DNA from: Mesobacillus boroniphilus JCM 21738 | GTDB lineage: Bacteria; Bacillota; Bacilli; Bacillales; Cytobacillaceae | DNA length: 64,000 nt | Direction of reading: 5' to 3' | NCBI RefSeq assembly: GCF_000517385.1 | Contig: NZ_BAUW01000008.1 | Span: 1-64,000 of the forward strand | Shown: positions 26,216 to 36,182 of the stretch, in pieces | Position numbering within the stretch: position 1 is the stretch's first letter | Layout of the letters: every line of letters starts with the position of its first letter | Translations under genes and position numbers: made by a program | The notes under the pieces: model-generated | Told to the model about the DNA's origin: nothing | The model's input: only the letters and a program-made list of their open reading frames with translations | Databases searched by the model: none

Positions 26216-27241
26216 TTATCCCTCCTTCACCTGATTTTCCGCAGAGATTGAGTTTTGTGAAAATCGTTCGTCCATTTGCGCTTTTGCAAGCTTTCTCTCA
26301 GCACGTTTTGCTTTCCACCCAGAGATTGAACCTGCGATTCCTCGGGGATAAAAGATCACCAGCAGTGTCAGAATCGGACCAAAAATAAGCATGCGGTAAT
26401 CCTGGAGAAATTGCAGCTGCTGTGAGATCCAGACAACCAAAACAGTACCCACGATTGGACCTGAAAGCGTGCCGATCCCGCCAATCAACAGGTAGGTAAG
26501 CAAATCAAACGTGATGACAATGTTGCCAATATCAGGTCCGATGAAGCGAACGAAAGAGGCGTAAAGGGCTCCTGATAATCCTGCGAAAAAAGTGGAGAGC
26601 ACGAACGCTTCGAGTTTGTTTTTCATAGTAGATATACCGATTGTTTGTGCCAGGTTCTCACTATTGCGAATAGCAATGTAAGTCCTTCCTGTCAGTGAAT
26701 GCACGATACGATAGACAATCAGAATCACAACGAGCAGGATCGCAAGGACGAGGTAATATTGTGACAGCGGTGTCTCAAAGGAAATCGGTCCGATATTTCC
26801 TGGTGCCGGTATCCCTATAAGCCCGCGGACACCTTCTGTTAAGCTGTCCCACTTATCAATGACCAGGTAAAGTATATACCCTACACAAAGCGTATAGATG
26901 GCAAAGAAGTGCTCTTTTGTCCTGAGAGCAATCAGGCCAATCAAAAAGCCAAGAACGCTGGTAATAATCAGGGCAAGAACAAAAGCCAGCCAGAAATTCA
27001 TCTGTGCTTTTACTGTCAAAATCCCTAAGGAATATGCACCAACCGCAAAGAATCCAGCATGTGCCAATGATAGATATCCTGTATAACCGGCCAGCAGATT
27101 AAGCCCGTATACACCAATCATCCAGATAAAAGAAAGAGTCATGATATGGATGAAATAGTCATTTTGGGTCACAAATGGAAAGAAGATAGCGAATACCACG
27201 AGTGCGAGAATGATATTTCGTTTATTGATGATTTTCTCCAC
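26216..27241 (-). CDS. livM: ABC importer permease LivM-like
   Basis: 341 residues; GTG start overlaps the livH stop by one base (TAGTG). About nine hydrophobic segments, with the family block GVYGLNLLAGYTGYLSLAHA near residue 45 and IRNSENLAQTIGISTMKNKL near residue 190. Forms the membrane channel with LivH. The C-terminus (KAKRAERKLAKAQMDERFSQ) is a basic cytoplasmic tail. Confidence 0.94.
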   Translation of the reverse strand: MEKIINKRNIILALVVFAIFFPFVTQNDYFIHIMTLSFIWMIGVYGLNLLAGYTGYLSLAHAGFFAVGAYSLGILTVKAQMNFWLAFVLALIITSVLGFLIGLIALRTKEHFFAIYTLCVGYILYLVIDKWDSLTEGVRGLIGIPAPGNIGPISFETPLSQYYLVLAILLVVILIVYRIVHSLTGRTYIAIRNSENLAQTIGISTMKNKLEAFVLSTFFAGLSGALYASFVRFIGPDIGNIVITFDLLTYLLIGGIGTLSGPIVGTVLVVWISQQLQFLQDYRMLIFGPILTLLVIFYPRGIAGSISGWKAKRAERKLAKAQMDERFSQNSISAENQVKEG

Positions 27242-28104
27242 TAGTGTCCCCCCTTTGCAAAGAGTCCTGTTGGTTTTACTGACAGGATGATCACCAACAG
27301 GATGAACGCGATGAGATCTTTATAATCGTTTGATATATACGTTGCTCCCAGACTTTCGCTGAACCCAAGAATGTAGCCGCCTATGATGGCTCCCGGAATG
27401 CTGCCCATCCCGCCGAGAATGATGATGACAAACGCTTTTAGGATAACCAGCTGTCCCATACCAGGAAAAACCAGGTTGATAGGTGCAGCCAGAGAGCTGG
27501 CAATCGCCGCAAGCCCTCCGGATATAAGGAACGTCAGCATAGCGACCCGGTTCGTATTGATTCCTACAAGGTTAGCTCCGTCACGATCCTGTGACATGGC
27601 GATGATGGATGCCCCTGTATAAGTCTTTTTCAAGAAAAGGAAAAGCAGAACCATGACCGCAATTGCCGCAATGATGATCAGCATTCTTTGCATCGTAAAG
27701 GTTAACCCGAATAACTGTACGACCTGGCCATAGGGCGTTGGCATTGTATGATAGTCAGCTCCCCAGACATACTGGGCAAAAGCTTCAAGAAACAGCAGAA
27801 TGCCGATTGCAGCAATTTTGTCGTGAATAGGCGGTGCATGCCTTAATGGGTAAAAAACCAATCGTTCCATCAGCACACCAATAAGTCCGACAACAATGAC
27901 AGAAACCAGGATCGCCAGCCAATAATGAAGCCCGTACTGCACCATCATCATCAAGGTGATATAACCGCCCATCATATATAGGGCACCGTGGGCAAAATTC
28001 GGGATATGAAGGATACCGTAAACTAGAGTAAGTCCGAGGGCCACCAGTGCATAAACACTTCCGATGGTAAGCCCATTGAACAGCTGCTGAATTAAAATCT
28101 CCAT
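27241..28104 (-). CDS. livH: ABC importer permease LivH-like
   Basis: 287 residues from ATG at 28104, placed after AAGGAGGATCTTG; a TTG three bases earlier is also open. Multiple membrane segments and the family motif GLTIGSVYALVALGLTLVYG near the N-terminus, with FAHGALYMMGGYITLMMMV. First gene of the permease cassette, 46 bases after the acyl-CoA ligase stop, implying co-transcription with it. Confidence 0.94.
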   Translation of the reverse strand: MEILIQQLFNGLTIGSVYALVALGLTLVYGILHIPNFAHGALYMMGGYITLMMMVQYGLHYWLAILVSVIVVGLIGVLMERLVFYPLRHAPPIHDKIAAIGILLFLEAFAQYVWGADYHTMPTPYGQVVQLFGLTFTMQRMLIIIAAIAVMVLLFLFLKKTYTGASIIAMSQDRDGANLVGINTNRVAMLTFLISGGLAAIASSLAAPINLVFPGMGQLVILKAFVIIILGGMGSIPGAIIGGYILGFSESLGATYISNDYKDLIAFILLVIILSVKPTGLFAKGGH

Positions 28105-28149
28105 CAAGATCCTCCTTATAATTTGATAGCTACATTCGACGGAGTGCTT

Positions 28150-29824
28150 TTACCTCACCTGTTTTTCAGCTTTTTCCCGTTCTTCCTCCTGTAGTTTCCG
28201 CCATAATATTTTGCCGCTGCTTGTCATTGGTAACTGTGTCCTGAACTCGACCTCACGGGGATATTTGTAGGCCGCCATATGCTGTTTGGACCATTCAATT
28301 ATTTCATCTTCACTTATTTCTCCTTCGTACCCCTCATTTAGAATCACGAAGGCCTTCACAGATTCCCCTCTTCTTGGATCTGGAATACCAACCACCACAG
28401 CCTGCTGTATGGCCGGATGCTTGTAAAGGTAGGATTCAACTTCAGTCGGCCACACCTTATAACCTGAGGCGTTGATCATTCTTTTCACCCGGTCGACCAT
28501 GAAGTAATAGCCTTCTTCATCGAAGCGGCCAATGTCTCCTGTCCTGAAAAACTTTTTGCCGTCAATTTCAATGAACGAATTCCTGTTTTCATCTTCTGTT
28601 GTAATAGCCGACCATTACCTGCGGGCCATTCATGACGATTTCACCTATCTCTCCTGCACCAAGTTCTTTTCCGGTTGAGGGTTCAATGATTCTTGCATCG
28701 ACATCAAAAGACGGGATGCCAAGGCATTGCATTTTAGGCCTGTCAGGCGGGTTGAAGTGGGTCTGGGCAATTGTTTCTGAAAGTCCGTACCCTTCCACAA
28801 ACCTCAGCCCTGTAAGTTTGTACAGTTTTTCTCCGACAGCCTCAGGTAGCGCTGCACCGCCGCCTGATATCGAGGTTAACGTGGCGATATCCTCTTGTTT
28901 CAGTTTGGGATTTGCCAGGAAGTCGACGATCATTGTTGCAATTGCCACCCAGTGCGTGCACCCCTGCGATTGAATCAGTTCAACTGCTGCCTCGCGGTTC
29001 CATCTTGTCATCAGGACCATTGTGCTTCCTGAATAGATCGGCATATGCATGCTGTGGACCATTCCGGTAACATGGAATAATGGCAGTGTTGTTAAATGAA
29101 CTGCACTGGTGGTAGAGCTCGACCAGTGGTACGCACCAATGGTATTCGCCTGAACGGTCCGGTTCGTATGCATACAGCCTTTGGGCATCCCAGTGGTTCC
29201 AGAAGTATAAGGAAGCACAACAAGGTCATCTGCCTGGGTAGTATGAGCACGTGGTTCATACTGTGCCGATATGGCTTCCTTCCAATGGAAGTGTCCTGGC
29301 TGCTCGAAAACCTTTCTTGCTGCTTCAACTTCCGGCGGCAATATACCTTTGAATTCAACCCCTTTATAATCAGAATAAGCGGCAACTACTACATTAATTA
29401 ATGGAGTTGTTCCTATAAGCGGCTCAACCTTGTCATAAAGCTCCTGTCCAACTAGTGCGGAATTGATTCCGCAATCCTTGATATAAAAGCTCAGCTCTTC
29501 TGCGGTCAGCATTGGATTGATTGGCACCACAATTGCATCTGCTCTTGAAATAGCATAGAATCCAATCACGAACTGTGGGGAGTTCTGCATGAATAACAGG
29601 ACTCGTTCTCCTTTTGTCACACCCAGCTTTTGCTGAAGGAAGCCTGCCAGTGCGTTGACCTCTTCATCAAGCTCCTTGTAGGAAATAGTGTTTCCGTAAT
29701 AGTAGATCGCACTCTGGTCAGGGTATCTCGCTGCACTGACTTTTAAATTTTCATAGAGTGATGTTTCCGGCAATTTCAGAGATTTAGAGATTTTCGGCCA
29801 ATGATCAAAATGAAGATTCGGCAT
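28150..29824 (-). CDS. AMP-forming acyl-CoA ligase, one frameshift
   Basis: Activates a carboxylic acid to its CoA thioester with ATP. Motifs: VVLPYTSGTTGMPKGCMHTN (P-loop), FVEGYGLSETIAQTHFNPP, FRTGDIGRFDEEGYYFMVDR, and the C-terminal Lys in MTSSGKILWRKL. The two pieces meet near 28607; dropping one base (YYNR, then DENRNSFIEIDGKKFF) gives about 557 residues. ATG at 29824 follows AGGGAGGAA. The family is that of medium/long-chain or AlkK-like ligases; substrate unknown. Adjacent to the Liv importer. Confidence 0.92.
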
Positions 29825-29844
29825 TATTTATTCCTCCCTATTTT

Positions 29845-30798
29845 TTACTCAACTGGTTTGAAGGAACTTCTTTTTTTAAAAGCCTCTGCAGCGTCTTTGA
29901 TGGCTTTCTTTCCGTCTGGCAGAAATTCGGTCATTCCGAGGAAACAATGGAGCATTCCCGGAACGCACACATATTCTGTTTCTACTCCGGCATTTTTCAG
30001 TTTCATGGCAAAATGCTCGCCGCCATCGCATAAAGGATCGAGCTCTGCTGTCATGATAAAAGCTGGCGGAAGCTTTGCGGTAATGTCATCGGGAATCAGC
30101 AACGGTGCGGCAAGAGGGTTTAGTGTATCAGCTGGTGTATTCAGGTATTGTTCACGGAACCAGTTCATTGTGGACTTCGTTAAATAGTAGCCTTCGCCGT
30201 ATTTTTCGTAAGATGAAGTATATTCAAAGCCTGTAGATGGATAAAATAGCATTTGGTAAGCAATCGAAGGTGTTTGCCTCTCTACTGAAAGAAAGCTGAC
30301 AACAGCTGCAAGGTTCCCTCCTGCACTGTCACCTGCGACTGCGATAGAATTTTTATCGATATTAAGCTCTTCAGCGTTTTCATACACCCATTTAGCAGCT
30401 AGATATGAATCTTCTACTGCAACCGGAAATTTGCTTTCAGGTGCAAGACTGTAATCCACAGAAACTACTATACATCCAGATTCATTTGAAAATGAGTGGC
30501 ACAGGGCATCATGAGTTTCGATGTTGCCGATCACCCAGCCGCCTCCATGATAATAAACTACGGCTGGAAGCTTTGACTCTCCGGCTCCTTGAGGTGTATA
30601 AATCCTGATATCAATTTCTCCGTTAAATCCTTTAATTTTTCGGTTTTTGGTTTTTGCTAGCTTTTCAGCCCTGCTCATTTGTTTAGCAGATTGTTCAAAT
30701 CCCTTCCTGGCTTCCTCCAATGGCAGCTGTTCCAGCGGCGGAACAGGGTTATTAGCAAATGCTTCAAGTAACGCCTTCACTTCCGGTTTTAATGACAT
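29845..30798 (-). CDS. Alpha/beta hydrolase of the HSL/lipase-esterase family
   Basis: 317 residues from ATG at 30798 behind GGAGGAGAG. Oxyanion motif VVYYHGGGWVIG near residue 80, nucleophile elbow AVAGDSAGGNLAAV (catalytic Ser) near residue 155, and the Asp/His pair in ELDPLCDGG and GMLHCFLGM. Typical carboxylesterase acting on short acyl esters. In this operon it could release an acid from an ester or lactone before activation. Confidence 0.92.
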   Translation of the reverse strand: MSLKPEVKALLEAFANNPVPPLEQLPLEEARKGFEQSAKQMSRAEKLAKTKNRKIKGFNGEIDIRIYTPQGAGESKLPAVVYYHGGGWVIGNIETHDALCHSFSNESGCIVVSVDYSLAPESKFPVAVEDSYLAAKWVYENAEELNIDKNSIAVAGDSAGGNLAAVVSFLSVERQTPSIAYQMLFYPSTGFEYTSSYEKYGEGYYLTKSTMNWFREQYLNTPADTLNPLAAPLLIPDDITAKLPPAFIMTAELDPLCDGGEHFAMKLKNAGVETEYVCVPGMLHCFLGMTEFLPDGKKAIKDAAEAFKKRSSFKPVE

Positions 30799-30832
30799 AA
30801 TCTCTCCTCCTTCATATGTAAACGCTATCATT

Positions 30833-31564
30833 TTATACTGCAGTGATCCGTTTTTTATCTATCAGCATAGGAACTTTATTAAATATATTTTGCTGGGAAA
30901 CGAATTCAATCTCCTTGTCAAATCCATGTTTGCTCAGCATCCTGCCGACTCGGGAAGCTTTTAGGATATCATCACTATTTTGATTGTGCCCATGGTAGAA
31001 ACTATACGCAGCATAAGCTGAATCAGTTAGAAAGAACTCGCCGCCGAATTGCTTGATGAGGGCGTCAATAAAGCAGCCCGCTCCCTGGAAATCTTCTACA
31101 TTAAATTCATTGGAAGAACCCGAGCATACAACTACTATCGTCTCACCCTGATAATCTTTTAAAATATGATTGGCAACGGCCTCGCAGTTCAACAGGGACG
31201 CCGCATAAACCGCATTCGCATTAGCAGAATTTTTGAGTGCGACCGTTCCATTAGTCGTGGATAAGATTACAGACTTCCCCTCTATCTTTTCCTTCAGTTC
31301 TAGTGGGTTGGGCGAAAGGAACCCGTCAATCGTTTTCCCTTGATATTCACCAACGAGAACGAAACTGTCTTTTTCTCTTCCGGCAGCTTCCTGTTCCGCA
31401 GCCTTTCCATCCAGGACCGGAATCACTTCTTTGGCACCGAACTCAAGTGCAGACGCGACAGTGGAAGTCGCCAGCAGAACATCGAAAACAACCGCGATTT
31501 TGTTGTCAGCCATTTTCTGTTTATCGATATCCTCCTTTTTTAGCAAAAGGTGAATCTTCATCAT
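30833..31564 (-). CDS. comB: 2-phosphosulfolactate phosphatase family (ComB)
   Basis: 243 residues; ATG at 31564 or the next codon. ComB pattern: KIAVVFDVLLATSTVASALE near residue 22, SVILSTTNGTVAL, VVVCSGSSNEFNVEDFQGAG. In archaea ComB makes sulfolactate for coenzyme M; in bacilli sulfolactate is a spore component, but the family also occurs with unclear roles. Here it lies between an esterase and an APH-type kinase inside an acyl-CoA catabolic operon, which the known reaction does not explain. Confidence 0.88.
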   Translation of the reverse strand: MMKIHLLLKKEDIDKQKMADNKIAVVFDVLLATSTVASALEFGAKEVIPVLDGKAAEQEAAGREKDSFVLVGEYQGKTIDGFLSPNPLELKEKIEGKSVILSTTNGTVALKNSANANAVYAASLLNCEAVANHILKDYQGETIVVVCSGSSNEFNVEDFQGAGCFIDALIKQFGGEFFLTDSAYAAYSFYHGHNQNSDDILKASRVGRMLSKHGFDKEIEFVSQQNIFNKVPMLIDKKRITAV

Positions 31565-31567
31565 CCC

Positions 31568-32633
31568 TCAGCCCTTTCTGTCATTTTTTTCTGCGGTGTA
31601 AAGAGCATATTGGATCAGGCTGCTGACAAACCTGTCAAGGTGCGCAAACCGGGGATCCTTTGTCTGTCCCTTTTTCCACCTGTAATAGATTTGCTGGCAA
31701 ATAACTGCAAGCTTGAAATAAGCAAATGTTTGATAAAAATTCATGTAAGCCAGATCCCTGCCGCTTTTTCTTGCGTAATCCTCCATAAATTCATCACGAG
31801 TCATGAAACCGGGGGTCACCGTAACGGGCGGCTTTCCCATCCCTTTTTTCAAAAGATCAGAGTCATCGGGTTCAATCCAATAGCTCATCGCAACACCTAA
31901 ATCAGCCAGCGGATCACCTACGGTTGTCATCTCCCAATCGAACAATCCAACCATTTCCGTCAATTCCTTATTGAACATGGCATTGTTCAATTTGTAATCA
32001 TAATGGATGATTGATGGCGTTTCAGATTCAGACACATTCTTCAGCATCCATTGCTTTAATTGCTCAACGCCTTGAACGATATCCGTTTCCGCCCGCTCAT
32101 AGCGGCGGATCCAACCGATTACCTGTCTTTCCATGAAGCCTTCGGGTTTGGTCATTTCCGTAAGCTTTGTCTTTGTATAATCAATGCTGTGAAGTTCTAC
32201 AAGGTGGTTGACCATCGTTTCTGACAGAGACCTGCATATCTCTCTGCCTGGTGTAATGCCTTCAGGAAAATCAGTATCAAGGACAATGCCACGCTTTCTT
32301 TCCATCACAAAAAATGGACTGCCGATGACACTTTCATCTGCAAACAAATATGGTTTCGGAGCAGCGAGAAATGAGGCTGATCTCTTTCAGGATTTTATAT
32401 TCCCGTTCCATATCATGCGCTTTCGGTGCGACTGGACCGAGTGGGGGACGCCTTAAGACCGCTTCCCACTCTCCCATCTTCAGCTGATAGGTCAAATTCG
32501 ATTTTCCAAAGCTGAATTGCTCGATTGTAAGGCTTTCTTCAGGAAGATTAGGTAATTGCTCCCTTAAGTAGTTTTCGATCGCACTGGTATCGAGTTCTTC
32601 CCCTTGTCTGATTGGAATCGTATCAGAAGCCAT
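31568..32633 (-). CDS. Aminoglycoside-phosphotransferase-like kinase (ACAD10/11 N-domain type), one frameshift
   Basis: ATG at 32633 behind AAAAGGAGG. The start reads [20 protein letters not shown], then [20 protein letters not shown]; after a one-base slip near 32372 it continues [18 protein letters not shown]. Kinase motifs: [16 protein letters not shown] (catalytic loop HxDxxxxN) and [18 protein letters not shown] (DxE/D metal site). About 354 residues. In mitochondria the related domain phosphorylates 4-hydroxyacyl-CoAs so that an ACAD domain can eliminate phosphate; the four ACAD genes nearby fit that chemistry. Confidence 0.9.
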
Positions 32634-32662
32634 AAGTACCATTCCTCCTTTTAGGTGAATAT

Positions 32663-32745
32663 TTATTCGCGCTCTATGATTGTAGCGATTCCCTGTCCGC
32701 CGCCAATGCAAACAGTACAGATACAATCACTGCATCTCTGTTCAT
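32663..32745 (-). pseudogene. Thiolase remnant: first 9 and last ~17 codons only
   Basis: From ATG at 32745 behind GGGGGCAGC the frame reads MNRDAVIVS, the standard thiolase N-terminus. Within four codons the neighbouring frame reads [17 protein letters not shown] and stops at 32663, which is the standard thiolase C-terminus. About 370 codons between are absent. The two ends are not in frame with each other. A large internal deletion of a beta-ketothiolase gene is the simple explanation. Confidence 0.85.
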
Positions 32746-32760
32746 GGATGCTGCCCCCTT

Positions 32761-33534
32761 TTACAGTACATGTGTTCCGCCATCGACAATCACAACGTCA
32801 CCGGTAATATAATCCGATGCTGATGCTGCCAGGAAAACTGCGACACCCTTAAGATCATTGTCAGAGCCGAATTTCCGCAGCGGAGTACCCTCGAGAATGG
32901 CCTGGCCGCCTTTTTCAAGGAGACCATTTGACATCTTTGTCGGGAAGAATCCAGGTGCAATTGCATTGACGTAAATTCCGCGCGGTCCCCATTTTGCTGC
33001 AAGGTCCTTTGTAAAAGTAATGACAGCACCCTTGCTGGCGTTATATCCAATTGCATCCATCACCTTTGGGTTGGAACCTTTAAGCCCTGCAACCGACGCG
33101 ATATTGATGATCTTGCCTGACCCTTGCTCCAGCATCACCTTTCCAGCTGCCTGAGACATGAGGAATGTTCCTGTCACGTTGACATTCAAAACCTTTTGCC
33201 ATGCTTCAAGCGGCATCTCTTCCGCCGGCGCTCCCCAGGAAGCTCCGCTGTTATTGACAAGGATATCAATCCTGCCGAATTTCTCTACGGTCTGTTCTAC
33301 TACGTTTTTCACATCTTCCGGGTTGGTGATGTCACATTTCAAAGCCAGGGATTCAACCCCGATCTCCTTCAGCTTCCCGCTAACTTCTTCACAGGCGTCT
33401 ACTCGCCGTGAGCAAACAACGACATTCGCGCCTGCTTCAGCAAAACCAATGGCTATTTGTTCCCCAAGGCCACGTCCCCCGCCGGTTACGATGGCTACTT
33501 TCCCTTTTAGTGAAAATAGTTCTGATACATGCAT
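32761..33534 (-). CDS. Short-chain dehydrogenase/reductase
   Basis: 257 residues, ATG at 33534 behind AGGAGGAAA. NAD(P) site VAIVTGGGRGLGEQIAIGFA, LVNNSGASWG, catalytic triad Ser in IINIASVAGLKGS and Y-x-x-x-K in IGYNASKGAVITF. C-terminal SDYITGDVVIVDGG. Probably oxidises a 3-hydroxyacyl-CoA or a hydroxyl intermediate. In the operon between ACAD and the thiolase remnant. Confidence 0.93.
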   Translation of the reverse strand: MHVSELFSLKGKVAIVTGGGRGLGEQIAIGFAEAGANVVVCSRRVDACEEVSGKLKEIGVESLALKCDITNPEDVKNVVEQTVEKFGRIDILVNNSGASWGAPAEEMPLEAWQKVLNVNVTGTFLMSQAAGKVMLEQGSGKIINIASVAGLKGSNPKVMDAIGYNASKGAVITFTKDLAAKWGPRGIYVNAIAPGFFPTKMSNGLLEKGGQAILEGTPLRKFGSDNDLKGVAVFLAASASDYITGDVVIVDGGTHVL

Positions 33535-33547
33535 AGATGTTTCCTCC

Positions 33548-34753
33548 TTACAGATATTTTTTCAGCTCGTATCTTGCGATCGCTCGTTTGTGTACCTCAT
33601 CAGGACCATCTGCCAATCTTAGTGTCCTGATATTCGCCCAAGCAGCTGCAAGCGTGAAGTCATCACTTACACCTGCAGCACCGAATGCCTGGATCGCCCT
33701 GTCGATGATTTTTAGTGCCATATTAGGAGCGACCACCTTGATCATAGCAATCTCTGTCTTTGCTTCTTTGTTGCCAACTGTATCCATCATGAACGCAGCC
33801 TTAAGTGTAAGGAGTCTCGCCTGCTCGATATCGATCCTGGCTTCCGCGATCCATTCCTGGATGACGCCCTGGTCGGCGAGCTTTTTACCGAATGCGGTTC
33901 TTTCAAGAACTCGTTTTGACATCTCTTCAAGCGCACGTTCAGCTGCACCGATCGTTCTCATGCAATGATGGATTCGCCCTGGTCCAAGACGGCCCTGGGC
34001 AATGGCGAAGCCTTTTCCTACGCCCCAAAGCATATTGGAGGCTGGCACTCTCACATTCTTGTATTCTATTTCCGCATGTCCATGAGGCGCATGGTCGTAA
34101 CCGAAGACAGGCAGGATTCTTTTAATCGTTACTCCCGGTGTATCAAGAGGAACAAGAATCATAGATTGCTGCTCATGCTTTGGAGCATCAGGATCATTTT
34201 TACCCATCACAATCGCAATCTTGCAGCGTGGATCTCCAGCACCTGAAGACCACCATTTCGTTCCGTTAATGACGTACTCATCCCCATCACGGATGATGCT
34301 TGCCTGTATGTTCGTTGCGTCGGAGGAAGCGACGTCTGGCTCTGTCATCGAGAAGCAGGACCTGATTTCGCCATCCAGGAGAGGTTTCAGCCACTGTTCC
34401 TTATGTTCTTCAGTTCCGTAACGGACAAGCACTTCCATATTGCCCGTATCAGGCGCAGCACAGTTGAACACCTCTGGAGCGATGCTTGATCTCCCCATGA
34501 TTTCGCAAAGCGGTGCGTATTCAAGGTTGGTAAGACCTTCGCCGTATTCGCTCTCTGGTAAAAACAAATTCCAGAGTCCTTTTTCTTTTGCCTTCTCCTT
34601 CAGTTCTTCCATGATTGGGGGAACTTTGGAGAATGGGTCATTTTTGTCAATCTGGTCTTTATAAACCTTCTCATTTGGAAAAATATATTCATCCATGAAC
34701 TCTGAGAGCCTGGTCTGGTATTCCTTGACCTTTTCCTTATGGTTAAAATTCAT
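33548..34753 (-). CDS. Acyl-CoA dehydrogenase, ACAD11-like
   Basis: 401 residues, ATG at 34753. FAD enzyme introducing an alpha-beta double bond. Motifs: [40 protein letters not shown], and the C-terminal [17 protein letters not shown], the variant typical of ACAD10/11 rather than short-chain ACADs. Its pairing with the APH-type kinase four genes on strengthens the 4-hydroxyacyl-CoA idea. A TetR-type operator lies 24 bases upstream. Confidence 0.93.
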   Translation of the reverse strand: MNFNHKEKVKEYQTRLSEFMDEYIFPNEKVYKDQIDKNDPFSKVPPIMEELKEKAKEKGLWNLFLPESEYGEGLTNLEYAPLCEIMGRSSIAPEVFNCAAPDTGNMEVLVRYGTEEHKEQWLKPLLDGEIRSCFSMTEPDVASSDATNIQASIIRDGDEYVINGTKWWSSGAGDPRCKIAIVMGKNDPDAPKHEQQSMILVPLDTPGVTIKRILPVFGYDHAPHGHAEIEYKNVRVPASNMLWGVGKGFAIAQGRLGPGRIHHCMRTIGAAERALEEMSKRVLERTAFGKKLADQGVIQEWIAEARIDIEQARLLTLKAAFMMDTVGNKEAKTEIAMIKVVAPNMALKIIDRAIQAFGAAGVSDDFTLAAAWANIRTLRLADGPDEVHKRAIARYELKKYL

Positions 34754-34776
34754 TCATGCAACCTCTTTCTTTTTTG

Positions 34777-34797
34777 ATACTAACTAGTTGGTATGTT
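34777..34797. promoter_or_regulatory. TetR-type operator, site A
   Basis: ATACTAACTAGTTGGTATGT, a near-palindrome matching sites at 39111, 47963 and 51441. It is 24 bases ahead of an ACAD start. Confidence 0.75.
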
Positions 34798-34803
34798 CCT
34801 TTG

Positions 34804-35949
34804 TTAATATTCTTTTTCCAGCTGAGCAGCGATAATATTTTTCTGGATTTCTGACGTACCCTCGTATATTCTTGTGATTCTCGCGTCACGGAAAAATCTT
34901 TCGACCGGATAATCTGATATATAACCGAGACCGCCGTGAACCTGGACTGCTTTATCGGCGACCCTGTTGTAAACCTCAGAACCATAGAGCTTCAACATGG
35001 CAGCTTCCTTGATGACCTTCTGGCCAGAATCAACCATCCAGGCAACTCGGTATGTAAAAGTCCTGAGCGCTTCGATTTCAACCGCCATTTCCGCCAGCAT
35101 ATGGCTTACTGCCTGATGCTTGATAATCGGTTTGCCGAACTGGATTCTCTCTTTGGCATAAGCAACAGACATTTTAAGAAGCTTCTGGGAGGACCCCAAA
35201 TTTCGCGCCGCGAGGCCTGCCCTGCCACTGGCCAGTATTTTCAAGGCGTTTACATAACCCTGGCCTTCAGTGCCAAGAACATTTTCAACAGGAACCTCGC
35301 AATCTTCGAACACCAATTCAGCAGAATGCGAACCCCTAAGACCCATCTTTTTTTCGACTTTACCTAGCTTGAAGCCAGGATAGTCTTTTTCAACGATGAA
35401 AGAAGTAATTCCTTTTGCCCCTTTTTCAGAGTCTGTGACTGCCATCACTGTAAATACACTCGCCTCTAATGCATTCGTAATATAGTGCTTCAAACCGTTC
35501 AGCACGTATTTATCGCCATTTCTTACTGCTGTCGTTCTTAAGTTTGCCGCATTCGAACCTGCATCAGGCTCTGTGAGGGCAAAGGCACCGATCTTCTCAC
35601 CGCTGGCCATAGCAGGCAAGTATTTTCGTTTTTGCTGCTCATTGCCCAGTTCGACAATTCCGACGGTGCCGATCCCGGTGTGGGCGCCAATCAAAGTCGT
35701 ATAGCCATTATGCGTCTGGCCGATTTCCTCATACAGTGCACATTTTTCGACCATGCCGATTCCCAGTCCGCCATATTCCGCCGGTATGCTTAATCCGAAA
35801 AGGCCCATATCCCTTGAAAGCTGGATGATGTTTTCAGGAATTTTATCTTCTTCTTCGATCTGCATCGCCACAGGCTCGACTTCACTCTGGATAAAATCAC
35901 GGACATTTCTTTTTAAAGCCAGTAAATCCTCGTCAAAATCGAAGTTCAC
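34804..35949 (-). CDS. Acyl-CoA dehydrogenase
   Basis: 381 residues from GTG at 35949 (MNFDFDEDLLALKRNVRDF), spaced 9 bases from GAGGTG; a TTG at 35961 abuts the ribosome site. Motifs: GAFALTEPDAGSNAANLRTT, the flavin loop, catalytic Glu region and the C-terminal signature QVHGGLGYISDYPVERFFRD, then RITRIYEGTSEIQKNII. Short/medium-chain type. The TTCCTNAA array lies directly upstream. Confidence 0.94.
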   Translation of the reverse strand: MNFDFDEDLLALKRNVRDFIQSEVEPVAMQIEEEDKIPENIIQLSRDMGLFGLSIPAEYGGLGIGMVEKCALYEEIGQTHNGYTTLIGAHTGIGTVGIVELGNEQQKRKYLPAMASGEKIGAFALTEPDAGSNAANLRTTAVRNGDKYVLNGLKHYITNALEASVFTVMAVTDSEKGAKGITSFIVEKDYPGFKLGKVEKKMGLRGSHSAELVFEDCEVPVENVLGTEGQGYVNALKILASGRAGLAARNLGSSQKLLKMSVAYAKERIQFGKPIIKHQAVSHMLAEMAVEIEALRTFTYRVAWMVDSGQKVIKEAAMLKLYGSEVYNRVADKAVQVHGGLGYISDYPVERFFRDARITRIYEGTSEIQKNIIAAQLEKEY

Positions 35950-35980
35950 TTGGGTCAACACCTCGTTTAAAAGGGATTTT

Positions 35981-36121
35981 TTCCTAAATTACATAACTTA
36001 TTGCAGATATTCCTGAATCCATGATTTTATTCCTTAAATTTGTACTCTAATATTCCTTAATTTTTCTATATATTCCTGAAAAATGAACAAGTTTTCCTAA
36101 ACGATGACGCTTATTCCTAAA
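35981..36121. repeat. Array of seven TTCCTNAA motifs at ~20-bp steps
   Basis: TTCCT(A/G/T)AA begins at 35981, 36010, 36030, 36053, 36073, 36094 and 36114, giving steps of 29, 20, 23, 20, 21 and 20. All are in the same orientation, in the promoter region of the 34804-35949 ACAD gene. Steps near two helical turns would put them on one DNA face. Confidence 0.7.
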
Positions 36122-36148
36122 TGCGGTTACACCAGTGTCCTATAGCAA

Positions 36149-36177
36149 TAAACCCAGCAAATCACTGCCGGGTTTTA
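36149..36177 (-). terminator. Terminator after the MaoC gene
   Basis: AACCCAGCA and TGCCGGGTT form an interrupted stem around AATCAC; T-run on the minus strand just past the stop at 36183. Confidence 0.7.
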
Positions 36178-36182
36178 GATTA

